From Flavobacteriales bacterium (GTDB taxonomy: Bacteria; Bacteroidota; Bacteroidia; Flavobacteriales; JASBRU01): a DNA stretch of 64,000 nucleotides. Of this stretch, positions 42,632 to 51,548 are shown in pieces. The stretch is taken from the NCBI GenBank assembly GCA_030149285.1, contig JASBRU010000004.1:62001-126000 (forward strand), given 5' to 3'. The translations under genes were made by a program, and so were the position numbers. How positions within the stretch are numbered: the first letter of the stretch is position 1; each line of letters begins with the position of its first letter. A model generated the notes under the pieces. That model did not search any database. It saw nothing but the letters and a program-made list of their open reading frames with translations, and was not told the DNA's origin.

Positions 42632-44389
42632 ATGATTAAGATTTTTAGAACCTTTTCTGTACTTCTTTTCATTGCCTTTTTGGTGGCGTCTTGCCGAACC
42701 CAAAAAGGGGCTTCTAAAGCTGATAGCCCTACTTATTTGGATGAAATGAGCCCTGATCAGGTTTCATATGCTAAGCAACGTAAGTTTGATCGCCTGTTTT
42801 TTGAAGCCAACAAACAAAAAATGTTGGGTAATTACGAGGCTGCTTTAGAAAAGTTTAAACAGGCTTATGATGTAGTAGAAGAGCCTGCCGCTGCTTATGA
42901 AATGGCAAATTTATATTTAGGTAATGGCGATGTAGATAATGCACTTACCTATGCAAAAATTGCTGCTAAAGCTAACCCAAAAAACAAGTGGTATTTAAAA
43001 ATACTTGCCGATGTACACAATGTAATGGGCGATTATATAGAAGAGGCTAAGGTTTATGAAAAAATTGTTGCCATAGACCCAAATGATATTGATGTGTACT
43101 TTAGTTGGGCTTCGGCCTACCTACAAGCCGATGAATACAATAAAGCCGTAGACGTATACAGTCAACTACAAGACATTATTGGCATTGATGAAGATATTAC
43201 GCTACAAAAAGTGCGTATTTATCAATTCACGCAAAATAAAAATGCTGCGTTGGCAGAAGTACAAAGCCTTATTGATGCTTTCCCTAGCGAAAGCAGGTAT
43301 CAGCTAATGAAAGCAGAGTTGTATCAAAACTTTGGGCAAAATGATGAGGCCAGTAAAATATACATGAGCCTTGCAGAAACCAACCCCTCTAACCCTGAAG
43401 TACAACTTGCCCTAGCAGATTTTTACAGAGCTAGTGGTGACAATGATAAATCTTACGAGTATTTAAAAGCTGCTGTTTCTAATCCATTATTAGATATAGA
43501 TCCTAAAATAGAAGTCTTATTATCATACTATACCATTACACAAAGTAACCCGGAGTTATTACCACAAGCATATGAGCTGGCCGGTATAATAACAGATGTC
43601 CACCCAGAGGACCCAAAGGGATACTCTATTTTAGGTGATTTTTTAAATAGGGATGGTAAACTTGAAGAAGCCCGAGCTGCTTTTAGAAAATCTGCAGAGA
43701 TGGGTGGCAATGAGTTTCCTATATGGAACCAGATTATTTTAATTGACTCTGACTTACAAGACTTTGAAGCCTTAAAAGTAGAAGGTGCAAAAACAATTGA
43801 ACTGTTTCCTTCACAGCCTTTTCCATACCTACTAACTGGGGTTGCAAATATTCAAACCGAAAACTATCAAGAAGCTGCAGATGTTTTAGAAATTGGTATT
43901 AACTATGTTGTAAACAACAATGTTTTAAAAGCAGAGTTTTATTCGTTTTTAGGCGAAGCCTATAATAAGCTGGAAGAATACAAGAAATCTGATAAGAACT
44001 TTGACAAATCATTAAAGCTAAACCCAAACAATGCTGGGCTGCTAAATAACTACGCTTATTATCTTTCTTTAAGAGGTGAGCGTTTAGATGAAGCATTAGC
44101 TTTTTCAGAAAAAAGTAACCAATTATCTCCCGGTTCGTCTACTTTTTTAGACACATATGCTTGGGTGTTGTACAAACAAGGCAACTATGCCGAAGCAAAA
44201 ACTGCTATAGAAAAAGCCATAAATACTAGTGGCAATGTAATTGGCGAGATATATGAACATTATGGCGATATACTATTTAAGCTTGGCGAAATAGATAATG
44301 CCATTATTCAATGGAAAAAAGCAAAAGAGGCAGGAGATGTGTCTGATTTAATTGATAAAAAAATTACAGACAAGAAACTTTATGAATAA
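42632..44389 (+). CDS. TPR-repeat lipoprotein
   Basis: 585 residues: lipoprotein signal peptide with lipobox ASCR (Cys about residue 21), then tandem TPR repeats throughout (e.g. FKQAYDVVEEPAAAYEMANLYL; AKIAAKANPKNKWYLKILAD; SDKNFDKSLKLNPNNAGLLNNYAYYLS). It starts 3 bp after the nucleotidyltransferase and overlaps DUF4292 by 8 bases. It is likely outer-membrane anchored; the TPR array would serve as a scaffold for the envelope functions encoded around it. Confidence 0.8.
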   Translation: MIKIFRTFSVLLFIAFLVASCRTQKGASKADSPTYLDEMSPDQVSYAKQRKFDRLFFEANKQKMLGNYEAALEKFKQAYDVVEEPAAAYEMANLYLGNGDVDNALTYAKIAAKANPKNKWYLKILADVHNVMGDYIEEAKVYEKIVAIDPNDIDVYFSWASAYLQADEYNKAVDVYSQLQDIIGIDEDITLQKVRIYQFTQNKNAALAEVQSLIDAFPSESRYQLMKAELYQNFGQNDEASKIYMSLAETNPSNPEVQLALADFYRASGDNDKSYEYLKAAVSNPLLDIDPKIEVLLSYYTITQSNPELLPQAYELAGIITDVHPEDPKGYSILGDFLNRDGKLEEARAAFRKSAEMGGNEFPIWNQIILIDSDLQDFEALKVEGAKTIELFPSQPFPYLLTGVANIQTENYQEAADVLEIGINYVVNNNVLKAEFYSFLGEAYNKLEEYKKSDKNFDKSLKLNPNNAGLLNNYAYYLSLRGERLDEALAFSEKSNQLSPGSSTFLDTYAWVLYKQGNYAEAKTAIEKAINTSGNVIGEIYEHYGDILFKLGEIDNAIIQWKKAKEAGDVSDLIDKKITDKKLYE

Positions 44390-45182
44390 ACTACTTGCCT
44401 CTATTCTCATCCTTGCCTTATTTATAGGTTGTAAAGGACCAAAAGAAACTACCGCTACTTCTCCTTTAAAAAAAATGAAGGAAAAAGACCTTATTGAAAA
44501 GCTAGAAGACAACACCTTTACCAAAACCACATTAACGGCAAAGGTTAATGGCAGGTTTGAAAGCCCTAAGAGCGGCACCAGTTTTTCTGCTACCTTACGC
44601 ATGGAAAAAGACAGCATTATATGGGCTAGTATTTCTGTAGCATTGGGCATAGAAGTGGCTCGTTTAAAAGTAACCCCAGACACTGTTTTATTGGTAGATA
44701 AATTCAATAAAAAATACTTTGCCGGTAATTTTGATTTCATCAGCTCTATGATTGGCACTGAGTTAAACTTTGAGATGTTTCAAAACATTATTTTAGAGCA
44801 AAGCCTATTTGAATTAGATCGCAGAGACTTTGAGTCTGCCATTGTAAACAACTATTACCTGCTAACTTCTTTAGATGAAGATGAAATTGAAGACATCAAT
44901 AATGGCAAAGATGAGGCTGAAATTTTAAAACAGATTTATCAGTATCCTGGTCACTTTCATATGCACAAGCAGCAACTGCAAGACTTTGAAAAAAACAGAA
45001 AAGTATCTGTAACTTACAGCAATTATGAAAAAGTAGATGATATACTTTTTCCTACTGATATAAGTTTATTTATTAAAGACCCTAAGGGCGAAACAAAGCT
45101 AAATTTGAGTTTTAGTAGAATAAAACTGAATGAAAAGCTGAGTTTCCCATTTAATGTACCTAGTAAGTATGAACCAATGTAG
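44382..45182 (+). CDS. DUF4292 lipoprotein
   Basis: 266 residues from ATG 44382; lipobox IGCK (Cys about residue 17). The beta-rich body (TTLTAKVNGRFESP...FSATLRMEKDSIIWASISVALGIEVARLKVTPDTVLLVDKFNKKYFAG) fits DUF4292, a family resembling LolA/LolB-like lipid or lipoprotein carriers in general shape; that resemblance is inference. It overlaps the TPR gene upstream and the EnvC-like gene downstream. The location in a TPR-DUF4292-EnvC block is typical for Bacteroidota. Confidence 0.8.
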   Translation: MNKLLASILILALFIGCKGPKETTATSPLKKMKEKDLIEKLEDNTFTKTTLTAKVNGRFESPKSGTSFSATLRMEKDSIIWASISVALGIEVARLKVTPDTVLLVDKFNKKYFAGNFDFISSMIGTELNFEMFQNIILEQSLFELDRRDFESAIVNNYYLLTSLDEDEIEDINNGKDEAEILKQIYQYPGHFHMHKQQLQDFEKNRKVSVTYSNYEKVDDILFPTDISLFIKDPKGETKLNLSFSRIKLNEKLSFPFNVPSKYEPM

Positions 45183-46458
45183 ACATTTATTGGTACTCAT
45201 TTTTTTACTGTTCTCTTTTGCTTCTTTTGGGCAAACAGCTTCATCCAGAAAAAAAGTGAAGCTACAAGAAGAGCAAGTAAAACTACAAGACCAAATAGAT
45301 TTTATACAAACTCTGCTAAAAGAAACTACAGCAGGGCAAAATGCATCGTTGGGTCAACTACAAACGCTTACCCGAAAAATAGAGATTCGTAAACAACTTA
45401 TACGCAGTATTGAAAATGAAGTAAAACTCCTTGATAAAGAAATTGAGGAGATGGAAATTGAAATAGATACACTGGAAGCAGAAATTGATCGCTCTAAAAA
45501 AGCCTATGCCGAAATGATTTACAAGGCATACAAAAGTAAAAGCAAACACAGCAGGGTTATGTTTATTCTCTCATCAGAAGATTTTAACCAAGCATATAAG
45601 CGTCTGAAATATTTACAAAAGTATGCCGAATACCGCCGTAAACAGGCCAACAATATTGAGCTTCAAAAAACCGAACTAACAGCCACTATTACAGAGCTAG
45701 AAAAACAAAAGCAAGACAAAATTCAGCTTGGGAAAAACAAAGAAAGAGAACTTGCTTCCTTACAAACAGATATTACAGAACAAGAAAACACTGTAGCTGA
45801 GCTAAAAGGAAAAGAAAAAGAAATTAAAAAAGACCTGAAGGAAAAACAAAAAGAGGCCGAGAGGGTAAGCAAGCAGATTAAAAAAATTATTGCAGAAGAA
45901 ATAAAAAGAGAACGTGCTAGAGCCGCCGCAGAGGCAAAGCGTAAAGCCGAAGAAGAAGCAAGAAGAAGGGCTGCTGCTAATGCAACAGCATCTACAGAAG
46001 CGGCACCTGCCGTTACTTATGCCTTAACTCCGGAAGCAAAATTGGTTTCTGATAACTTTACGACCAATAAAGGAAAACTACCTTGGCCTATAGAAAGAGC
46101 TGTTGTAATTGGCAGTTTTGGTAAGCATACTGATGACAAAACAGGCTTGGTAACCTCTAACGATGGTATAGATATGGTAACCGCCAAAGGCTCTAAGGCT
46201 CGTGCTGCTTTTAAAGGTACTGTGGTACAAATATTATTGGTGCCAGGCAAAGGAAAAGCCATTATTGTAAGCCATGGAGACTATTTTACGGTTTATCAAA
46301 ACTTAAGCGAAGTATATGTAAAAAATGGCGATGCCGTTGAGCCAAAGCAAGATTTAGGAGCAATATTAACCAACCCTATTACCAACCAAACGGTACTGCA
46401 TTTTGAGCTATGGAAAAACCTAAACCCTCAAAACCCTGTTTTGTGGTTGTATAAATAA
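45169..46458 (+). CDS. EnvC-like murein hydrolase activator (degenerate LytM domain)
   Basis: About 429 residues: signal peptide (1-22), long coiled coil (about 25-260, heptads of Leu, Ile, Glu and Lys), an Ala/Glu linker and a C-terminal LytM/M23 domain (about 305-429). The Zn ligands of active M23 enzymes are mostly lost: the first His is replaced (SNDGIDM instead of HxGIDM), the first His of HxH is Val (VLHFELW), and the YxHLS-type His is Asn (YQNLS). The protein should not cleave peptidoglycan but should activate amidases, as EnvC does in E. coli. It overlaps DUF4292 by 14 bases. Confidence 0.88.
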   Translation: MNQCRHLLVLIFLLFSFASFGQTASSRKKVKLQEEQVKLQDQIDFIQTLLKETTAGQNASLGQLQTLTRKIEIRKQLIRSIENEVKLLDKEIEEMEIEIDTLEAEIDRSKKAYAEMIYKAYKSKSKHSRVMFILSSEDFNQAYKRLKYLQKYAEYRRKQANNIELQKTELTATITELEKQKQDKIQLGKNKERELASLQTDITEQENTVAELKGKEKEIKKDLKEKQKEAERVSKQIKKIIAEEIKRERARAAAEAKRKAEEEARRRAAANATASTEAAPAVTYALTPEAKLVSDNFTTNKGKLPWPIERAVVIGSFGKHTDDKTGLVTSNDGIDMVTAKGSKARAAFKGTVVQILLVPGKGKAIIVSHGDYFTVYQNLSEVYVKNGDAVEPKQDLGAILTNPITNQTVLHFELWKNLNPQNPVLWLYK

Positions 46459-46478
46459 GCTTATTCACTATTTCTTTT

Positions 46479-46486
46479 TACCTTTG
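46479..46486 (+). promoter_or_regulatory. -7 promoter element of tatA
   Basis: TACCTTTG, a perfect TAnnTTTG, 27 bases before the tatA ATG at 46513. It suggests that tatA has its own promoter after the EnvC-like gene. Confidence 0.5.
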
Positions 46487-46512
46487 GCACTCAAACTAAA
46501 TCATTCATAGAG

Positions 46513-46704
46513 ATGAATTTATTAAATGTATTATTAGCAATTGGTCCTTGGCAAATAGCTATTGTAGTTGCTTTGGTATTGCTTTTATTTGGTGGTCGTA
46601 AGATCCCGGAATTGATGAGAGGTCTTGGAAGCGGAATTAAAGAATTTAAAGATGCATCAAAAGGCGAAGAGGATAATAACGATGTTACTAACGACAAGAA
46701 ATAA
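46513..46704 (+). CDS. tatA: Twin-arginine translocase subunit TatA/E
   Basis: 63 residues: one N-terminal membrane helix (about 10-25, [17 protein letters not shown]), the [23 protein letters not shown] amphipathic helix with conserved FG and a charged tail ([13 protein letters not shown]). It forms the pore-lining part of the Tat system that moves folded proteins across the inner membrane. tatC is not nearby. It is followed by gatA after 15 bp. Confidence 0.93.
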   Translation: MNLLNVLLAIGPWQIAIVVALVLLLFGGRKIPELMRGLGSGIKEFKDASKGEEDNNDVTNDKK

Positions 46705-46719
46705 TTTTCACCTATTCCA

Positions 46720-48147
46720 TTGAGAAATTATTCTTCACTTTCCGAGATTACAACTGATATAAATGCCGGCAAGCTTACTTGTGCGGCTTTAGTAGATTAT
46801 TACCTCAACAATATTGAGGAACAAAAAGATTTAAACGCTTTTTTAGAAGTCTTTACAGACGAAGTAAAAGAGCGCGCACTGGCTATTGATGAAAAAATAA
46901 AAAACGGTACCGCAGGTAAATTGGCAGGTATGGTTATAGGCATAAAAGATAACCTATGTTATAAAGGGCATAAGGTTTCTGCCTCTTCTAAAATTTTAGA
47001 GGGTTTTGAATCTTTATACACAGCCACTGCATTAGAACGATTATTAGCAGAAGACGCTATTTTTATTGGACGCTTAAACTGCGATGAATTTGCAATGGGT
47101 TCTAGTAACTTTAACTCTGCATACGGTAAGGTTCTAAACCCAATAGATAAAACAAAAACATCTGGTGGCTCATCAGGCGGCGCATCTGCTGCAGTAGCCG
47201 CAGACATGTGCTTAGCTACTTTAGGTAGCGATACAGGCGGTTCTATCCGCCAACCTGCAGCTTTTACCGGTATTGTAGGGTACAAGCCAACATACGGAAC
47301 AATCTCTCGTTATGGCTTAATTGCTTTTGCTTCTTCTTTTGATCAAATTGGTCCGCTTACCAGAAGTGTAGAAGATGCTGCATTACTTACCGAAATTATG
47401 GGTGGTGTAGATGAATATGACAGCACCATGATGCAAAAGGAAGCCCCTGCTTTTTCTGAAGCTAAATATGATGGCAAACCAAAACGTATTGCTTACTTAA
47501 AAGACTGTTTAGAGCATAGTGCTATAGACCCTGAAATACGTAAGCAAACAGAAGATATTATTGAAGGTTTGCGCAAAGATGGGCATACTGTAGAGGCAAT
47601 AGATTTTCCGTATATAGATTATATGGTGCCTATCTATTATGTGCTTACTCCCGCTGAAGCTTCTTCAAACTTAGCACGCTATGATGGTGTACATTACGGA
47701 TACCGTAGCCCAAACGCTGTAGACTTAGAAAGCACTTATAAAAAATCCAGAACTGAAGGTTTTGGCGAAGAAGTAAAACGAAGAATTATACTGGGTACTT
47801 TTGTACTAAGCTCTGGCTATTACGATGCTTACTATGGTAAAGCACAAAAAGCCCGTCGTTTTGTAAAAGATAAAACTCAGGAGATTTTTAATGATTACGA
47901 TTTTATTTTATCTCCCACTACCCCACATACGGCCTTTTCATTAGACAGAAAAGACGCTGACCCAACTGTAATGTATCTAGAAGATATTTTTACAGCACAG
48001 GCCAATATTACCGGCATGCCGGCTATATCATTGCCTATAGGCACACACTCAAATGGCTTGCCAATTGGTATTCATTTAATGGCTAACAATTTTGCCGATG
48101 AGCAATTATTGGCATTCTCTCAATACGTAATGAACACGTATAAGTGA
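46720..48147 (+). CDS. gatA: Asp-tRNA(Asn)/Glu-tRNA(Gln) amidotransferase subunit A
   Basis: This 475-residue amidase releases ammonia from glutamine for transamidation of mischarged tRNA. The Ser-cisSer-Lys triad is visible: Lys in GIKDNLCY, Ser in TSGGSSGG and the nucleophile Ser in GSDTGGSIRQPA. GatA-type features (YKPTYGTISRYGLIAFASSFDQIGPLTRSVEDAAL) distinguish it from general amidases. The start is TTG at 46720, since no ATG lies before the conserved N-terminus. GatB and GatC are elsewhere. Confidence 0.93.
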   Translation: MRNYSSLSEITTDINAGKLTCAALVDYYLNNIEEQKDLNAFLEVFTDEVKERALAIDEKIKNGTAGKLAGMVIGIKDNLCYKGHKVSASSKILEGFESLYTATALERLLAEDAIFIGRLNCDEFAMGSSNFNSAYGKVLNPIDKTKTSGGSSGGASAAVAADMCLATLGSDTGGSIRQPAAFTGIVGYKPTYGTISRYGLIAFASSFDQIGPLTRSVEDAALLTEIMGGVDEYDSTMMQKEAPAFSEAKYDGKPKRIAYLKDCLEHSAIDPEIRKQTEDIIEGLRKDGHTVEAIDFPYIDYMVPIYYVLTPAEASSNLARYDGVHYGYRSPNAVDLESTYKKSRTEGFGEEVKRRIILGTFVLSSGYYDAYYGKAQKARRFVKDKTQEIFNDYDFILSPTTPHTAFSLDRKDADPTVMYLEDIFTAQANITGMPAISLPIGTHSNGLPIGIHLMANNFADEQLLAFSQYVMNTYK

Positions 48148-48239
48148 AAAAGTTTTCTTTAGCCTGCTAAATCCTTGATTATTAGGTACGATATTTGATA
48201 CATTACTAAAATAATAGCCTTTTGGCTAGCGTTAGCATT

Positions 48240-49832
48240 ATGACTATGAAGCAACTTGAAAGATATTTTTTCCTACTTCTCTTATTAGTAAGTATCACAG
48301 CCTTTGGCCAAGACCAAGCTGATAATACTATTGCTATTGACAGTAACGATATAGCTATGACTGATACTGTTGAGTCTGTTGAAGAAATCACCTACAATTT
48401 TGAAGATATGCCCTACGTAGCTGCTTTAGACAGCTTATTAATGATAGACATCTTCCCGAATAGTTTAGACTCTAGTAACTATGTTTATGATTTCTCTGCA
48501 ACAGACACAGTCATTCCTACATTTCATGACAGCATCTATGCACAACGCATGGCTTATTTAAATGCACTTTCGCCATTTAAGCTAGAGTATAATAGAGATG
48601 TAAGAGGGTATATAGATTTATATACCGAAAGGAAAAGAGAGCAAGTATCTAGAATGATGGGCTTGGCAGAGCTATACTTCCCAATGTTTGAAGAAAAGTT
48701 AGATCAATATAACCTTCCGCTAGAGTTTAAATATTTAGCCGTAGTTGAATCTGCACTAAATCCATCAGCACGTTCATGGGTAGGAGCAAAAGGGCTATGG
48801 CAGTTTATGTATACAACCGGTAAAATTTACGACTTAAAGGTAAGTTCTTATGTAGATGAGCGTAATGATCCTTTTAAGGCGACAGAAGCCGCTTGCCAAT
48901 ATTTTACAAAACTGTACTCTATTTTTGGCGACTGGAACTTAGTATTAGCTGCCTACAACTCAGGCCCCGGTAATGTAAACAAAGCTATACGCAGAAGTGG
49001 TGGTAAAAAAGATTATTGGGAAATACGAAGATATTTACCTAGAGAAACGCGTGGTTATGTACCCGCATTTATTGCTGTAAACTATGTGATGAGCTATGCT
49101 AATGAGCATAACTTACATCCAACTATGCCCATCATTAGACACTTAGATAGAGATACGGTTGTGATAAAGCAAACCATGCGATTTGATCAAATCTCTAAGA
49201 TGTTAGATATACCTAATGACCTATTGGTGTTTTTAAACCCGTCTTACAAACTAGAAATCATTCCTTATTTAAAAAACAGACCATATACTCTATCCTTACC
49301 AAAGGATAAAATTGGAGTGTTTTTGGCAAATGAAGACTCTATATACAAACTTATTGCTGCCGAAGAAGCTATAAATAATAAGCCAATGCCCCAGTATGTA
49401 GATATGGGAGATAAAATTATACACCGTGTACGTAGAGGTGAATACCTAGGAGCTATTAGCGAAAAATATGGTGTTTCTGTTAGAAGCATTATGCGTTGGA
49501 ATAACTTAAGAAGCACTAATATTGCTATTGGTCAAAGACTATCTATTTACCCTAGAAAACTATCTAGTGCTGCTATCGTTTCTGCCCCAGAACCTAAAAA
49601 AGAGGAGAAAAAGAAGGAAGCGGAAGAAGAAAAAACAGAAGAAGTAGCATCCAATGAAAGCTCTCAAGAAGAGCAACTTAGCTACTACACCGTACAAAAT
49701 GGTGATACTTTATGGAGTATTGCAAGAAAATATCCTGGAATTAGTGCTAGTAACATTAAAGATTGGAACAATATTCGCAGTGAAAAGAGAATAAAACCAG
49801 GAATGAAATTGAAAATACTAAATGCAAACTAA
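48240..49832 (+). CDS. Lytic transglycosylase with LysM repeats (MltD-like)
   Basis: 530 residues: signal peptide (about 1-22, ending AFGQ), a segment of about 100 residues, an SLT domain (about 145-290) with catalytic Glu in AVVESALNPSARSWVGAKGLWQFM and the YNSGPGNVNKAI motif, and two LysM repeats (HRVRRGEYLGAISEKYGVSV at about 392 and YYTVQNGDTLWSIARKYPGI at about 480). The linker between LysM repeats is very rich in Lys and Glu. It cleaves peptidoglycan glycan strands with 1,6-anhydro products. A GATATTTG box (one mismatch) lies at 48190-48197. ATG 48240 or 48246 starts the signal peptide. Confidence 0.9.
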   Translation: MTMKQLERYFFLLLLLVSITAFGQDQADNTIAIDSNDIAMTDTVESVEEITYNFEDMPYVAALDSLLMIDIFPNSLDSSNYVYDFSATDTVIPTFHDSIYAQRMAYLNALSPFKLEYNRDVRGYIDLYTERKREQVSRMMGLAELYFPMFEEKLDQYNLPLEFKYLAVVESALNPSARSWVGAKGLWQFMYTTGKIYDLKVSSYVDERNDPFKATEAACQYFTKLYSIFGDWNLVLAAYNSGPGNVNKAIRRSGGKKDYWEIRRYLPRETRGYVPAFIAVNYVMSYANEHNLHPTMPIIRHLDRDTVVIKQTMRFDQISKMLDIPNDLLVFLNPSYKLEIIPYLKNRPYTLSLPKDKIGVFLANEDSIYKLIAAEEAINNKPMPQYVDMGDKIIHRVRRGEYLGAISEKYGVSVRSIMRWNNLRSTNIAIGQRLSIYPRKLSSAAIVSAPEPKKEEKKKEAEEEKTEEVASNESSQEEQLSYYTVQNGDTLWSIARKYPGISASNIKDWNNIRSEKRIKPGMKLKILNAN

Positions 49833-49836
49833 CCAT

Positions 49837-50838
49837 ATGTTTTTCAAAAAAGCTTTTCTTTTATTATCAGTAACTGTTGGTCTTTTATTCTCATGTACTA
49901 CACCTCCTAACGAGGCTGATAGAGTGAAAACTTTACCCGAGTCTTCCGGTAAAGTTGCAGAAATTGTAATTGTAATTGACTCTACTAAATGGCAAAGCGA
50001 AGTTGGTGATGCGCTAAAAGATGTTTTGATTAGATACTATCCCGGCTTACCACAGCCAGAAGCACAGTTTTCTTTGGTGTCTATTCCTAACCCTGAATTC
50101 AGCTCCTTATTAAAATCCGGCAGAAATATATTATTGGTAGAGGTAACCGACGAAAAAACAGAGGGCTTTTATAAAAAGAAGAATGTTTGGGCAAAAAACC
50201 AGTACACAGCATCTATCCAAGCACCAACGCCTGCAGGTTTAATAGCCTTAATAAAAAAGCATAAAGAAGAGTTAGTATCCTACTATCATGAAGGTGAAAT
50301 AGACCGCCTAAAGAATAAAGCAAAACAAATTGCCATTGGTGTTCCTCAAACCTTAACTAAAGAAAACATATCCATTGCTATCCCAAAAAAATATAAACTT
50401 AATATACAAGAAGGCGATTTTCATTATTACATTAATAATGAGCCAAAATATATGCAGGGAATACTTATACACAGTATGAGCTCTGAAGAGTTTATACAAC
50501 ACAATTCAAATGCTAAAGACGCTATAATTAGTGTTCAAGATTCTGTTACCAGTCGTTTTGTAGAAGGTGCTACTAAAGGATCTTATATGCTTACCGAAAG
50601 GCTTTTCTTCCCAAAATATAAGGACCTTGAACTAGGTAACCATAAAGCAATTGAAACAAGAGGCTTGTGGAGAATGGAAAACGAAATTATGGGTGGTCCT
50701 TTTATCAGTTATACCATATTTGATACTTTAAATGACAGAGTTGTTACAGTAGAGGCATTTGTTTTTGCTCCGAGTACCAAAAAAAGAAACTTTATTTTAG
50801 AACTAGAGGCTATATTGCAAACCATAGAGGTTAATTAA
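49837..50838 (+). CDS. DUF4837 lipoprotein
   Basis: 333 residues from ATG 49837; lipobox FSCT (Cys about residue 20). The body (SSGKVAEIVIVIDSTKWQSEVGDALKDVLIRYYPGLPQPEAQFSL...) matches DUF4837, a Bacteroidota family of unknown function. It begins 4 bp after the MltD-like gene, so it is probably co-transcribed with it and works in the periplasm. ATG 49822, which overlaps the upstream gene, is the alternative start. It is convergent with recO by 8 bases. Confidence 0.75.
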   Translation: MFFKKAFLLLSVTVGLLFSCTTPPNEADRVKTLPESSGKVAEIVIVIDSTKWQSEVGDALKDVLIRYYPGLPQPEAQFSLVSIPNPEFSSLLKSGRNILLVEVTDEKTEGFYKKKNVWAKNQYTASIQAPTPAGLIALIKKHKEELVSYYHEGEIDRLKNKAKQIAIGVPQTLTKENISIAIPKKYKLNIQEGDFHYYINNEPKYMQGILIHSMSSEEFIQHNSNAKDAIISVQDSVTSRFVEGATKGSYMLTERLFFPKYKDLELGNHKAIETRGLWRMENEIMGGPFISYTIFDTLNDRVVTVEAFVFAPSTKKRNFILELEAILQTIEVN

Positions 50839-51547
50839 ATAACTCTTCTAAGACTTTTAACGATTTGATAGTTGCAAAACTATCTATATGAAGTTGGTAA
50901 TAATCTAAGAGTATTTGCAGCAATCTCCTACGCTGAGCGCCATTCATTTTTAACTCTCCTGCAAACGTAATAGTTGTACTAGCCATTTGCTTAAATAAAG
51001 CTAAATCATCTCCTGCTATATAATCATTATGCAAAGGTTTTACATCAACATATAAGCCCTCTTTCATATCAAAGTACTCTCCATCACTCTGCATAGGACC
51101 AAAGCCTAGATAATGTGTTAAACTTGTTAAAAATAGGAGGTGAAAGTTACTAGACCCTTCGGTTGTATTGTCAAACCAAAAAAGTGAGTCTGCAATAAAA
51201 TCGTAGAGCCCAATATCCGGAGACTCTTCTTTAATGCTTTTATAAAGCACTTCTGCCAAAAATAAGCAGATACCTGTTTTAATAGGTTGGTAAGGTATAT
51301 CTGTATACTGGTAGTCTACCTTTAGTTCTTTAATACGTTCTAGGTTCCCTTTTCCTTTATGGTAGGTAATAAGGTTTAACTGATTTAAGGGCTGTATTGC
51401 TCCGGAACGAACGGGGCTCTTTTTATTTTTAATTCCGCTCACTAAATATGATTGTAAGCCTAACTCCCTGGTAAAACATTTTAGAACAACACTGCTTTCA
51501 GAATACTTAACAGTATGTAGCACTATTGCTTTTGTTTTTACAAGCAT
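50831..51547 (-). CDS. recO: DNA repair protein RecO
   Basis: 238 residues. The N-terminal OB fold (LVKTKAIVLHTVKYSESSVVLKCFTRELGLQSYLVSGI) and the helical C-terminal part (LLHFLFLTSLTHYLGFGPM-like, followed by a zinc-less DMKEGLYVD) fit RecO, which with RecR loads RecA onto SSB-coated DNA. The zinc cysteines present in some RecO proteins are absent. The gene follows porZ by one base on the minus strand; recO next to porZ is a familiar arrangement in Bacteroidota. Confidence 0.9.
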   Translation of the reverse strand: MLVKTKAIVLHTVKYSESSVVLKCFTRELGLQSYLVSGIKNKKSPVRSGAIQPLNQLNLITYHKGKGNLERIKELKVDYQYTDIPYQPIKTGICLFLAEVLYKSIKEESPDIGLYDFIADSLFWFDNTTEGSSNFHLLFLTSLTHYLGFGPMQSDGEYFDMKEGLYVDVKPLHNDYIAGDDLALFKQMASTTITFAGELKMNGAQRRRLLQILLDYYQLHIDSFATIKSLKVLEELFN

Positions 51548-51548
51548 A

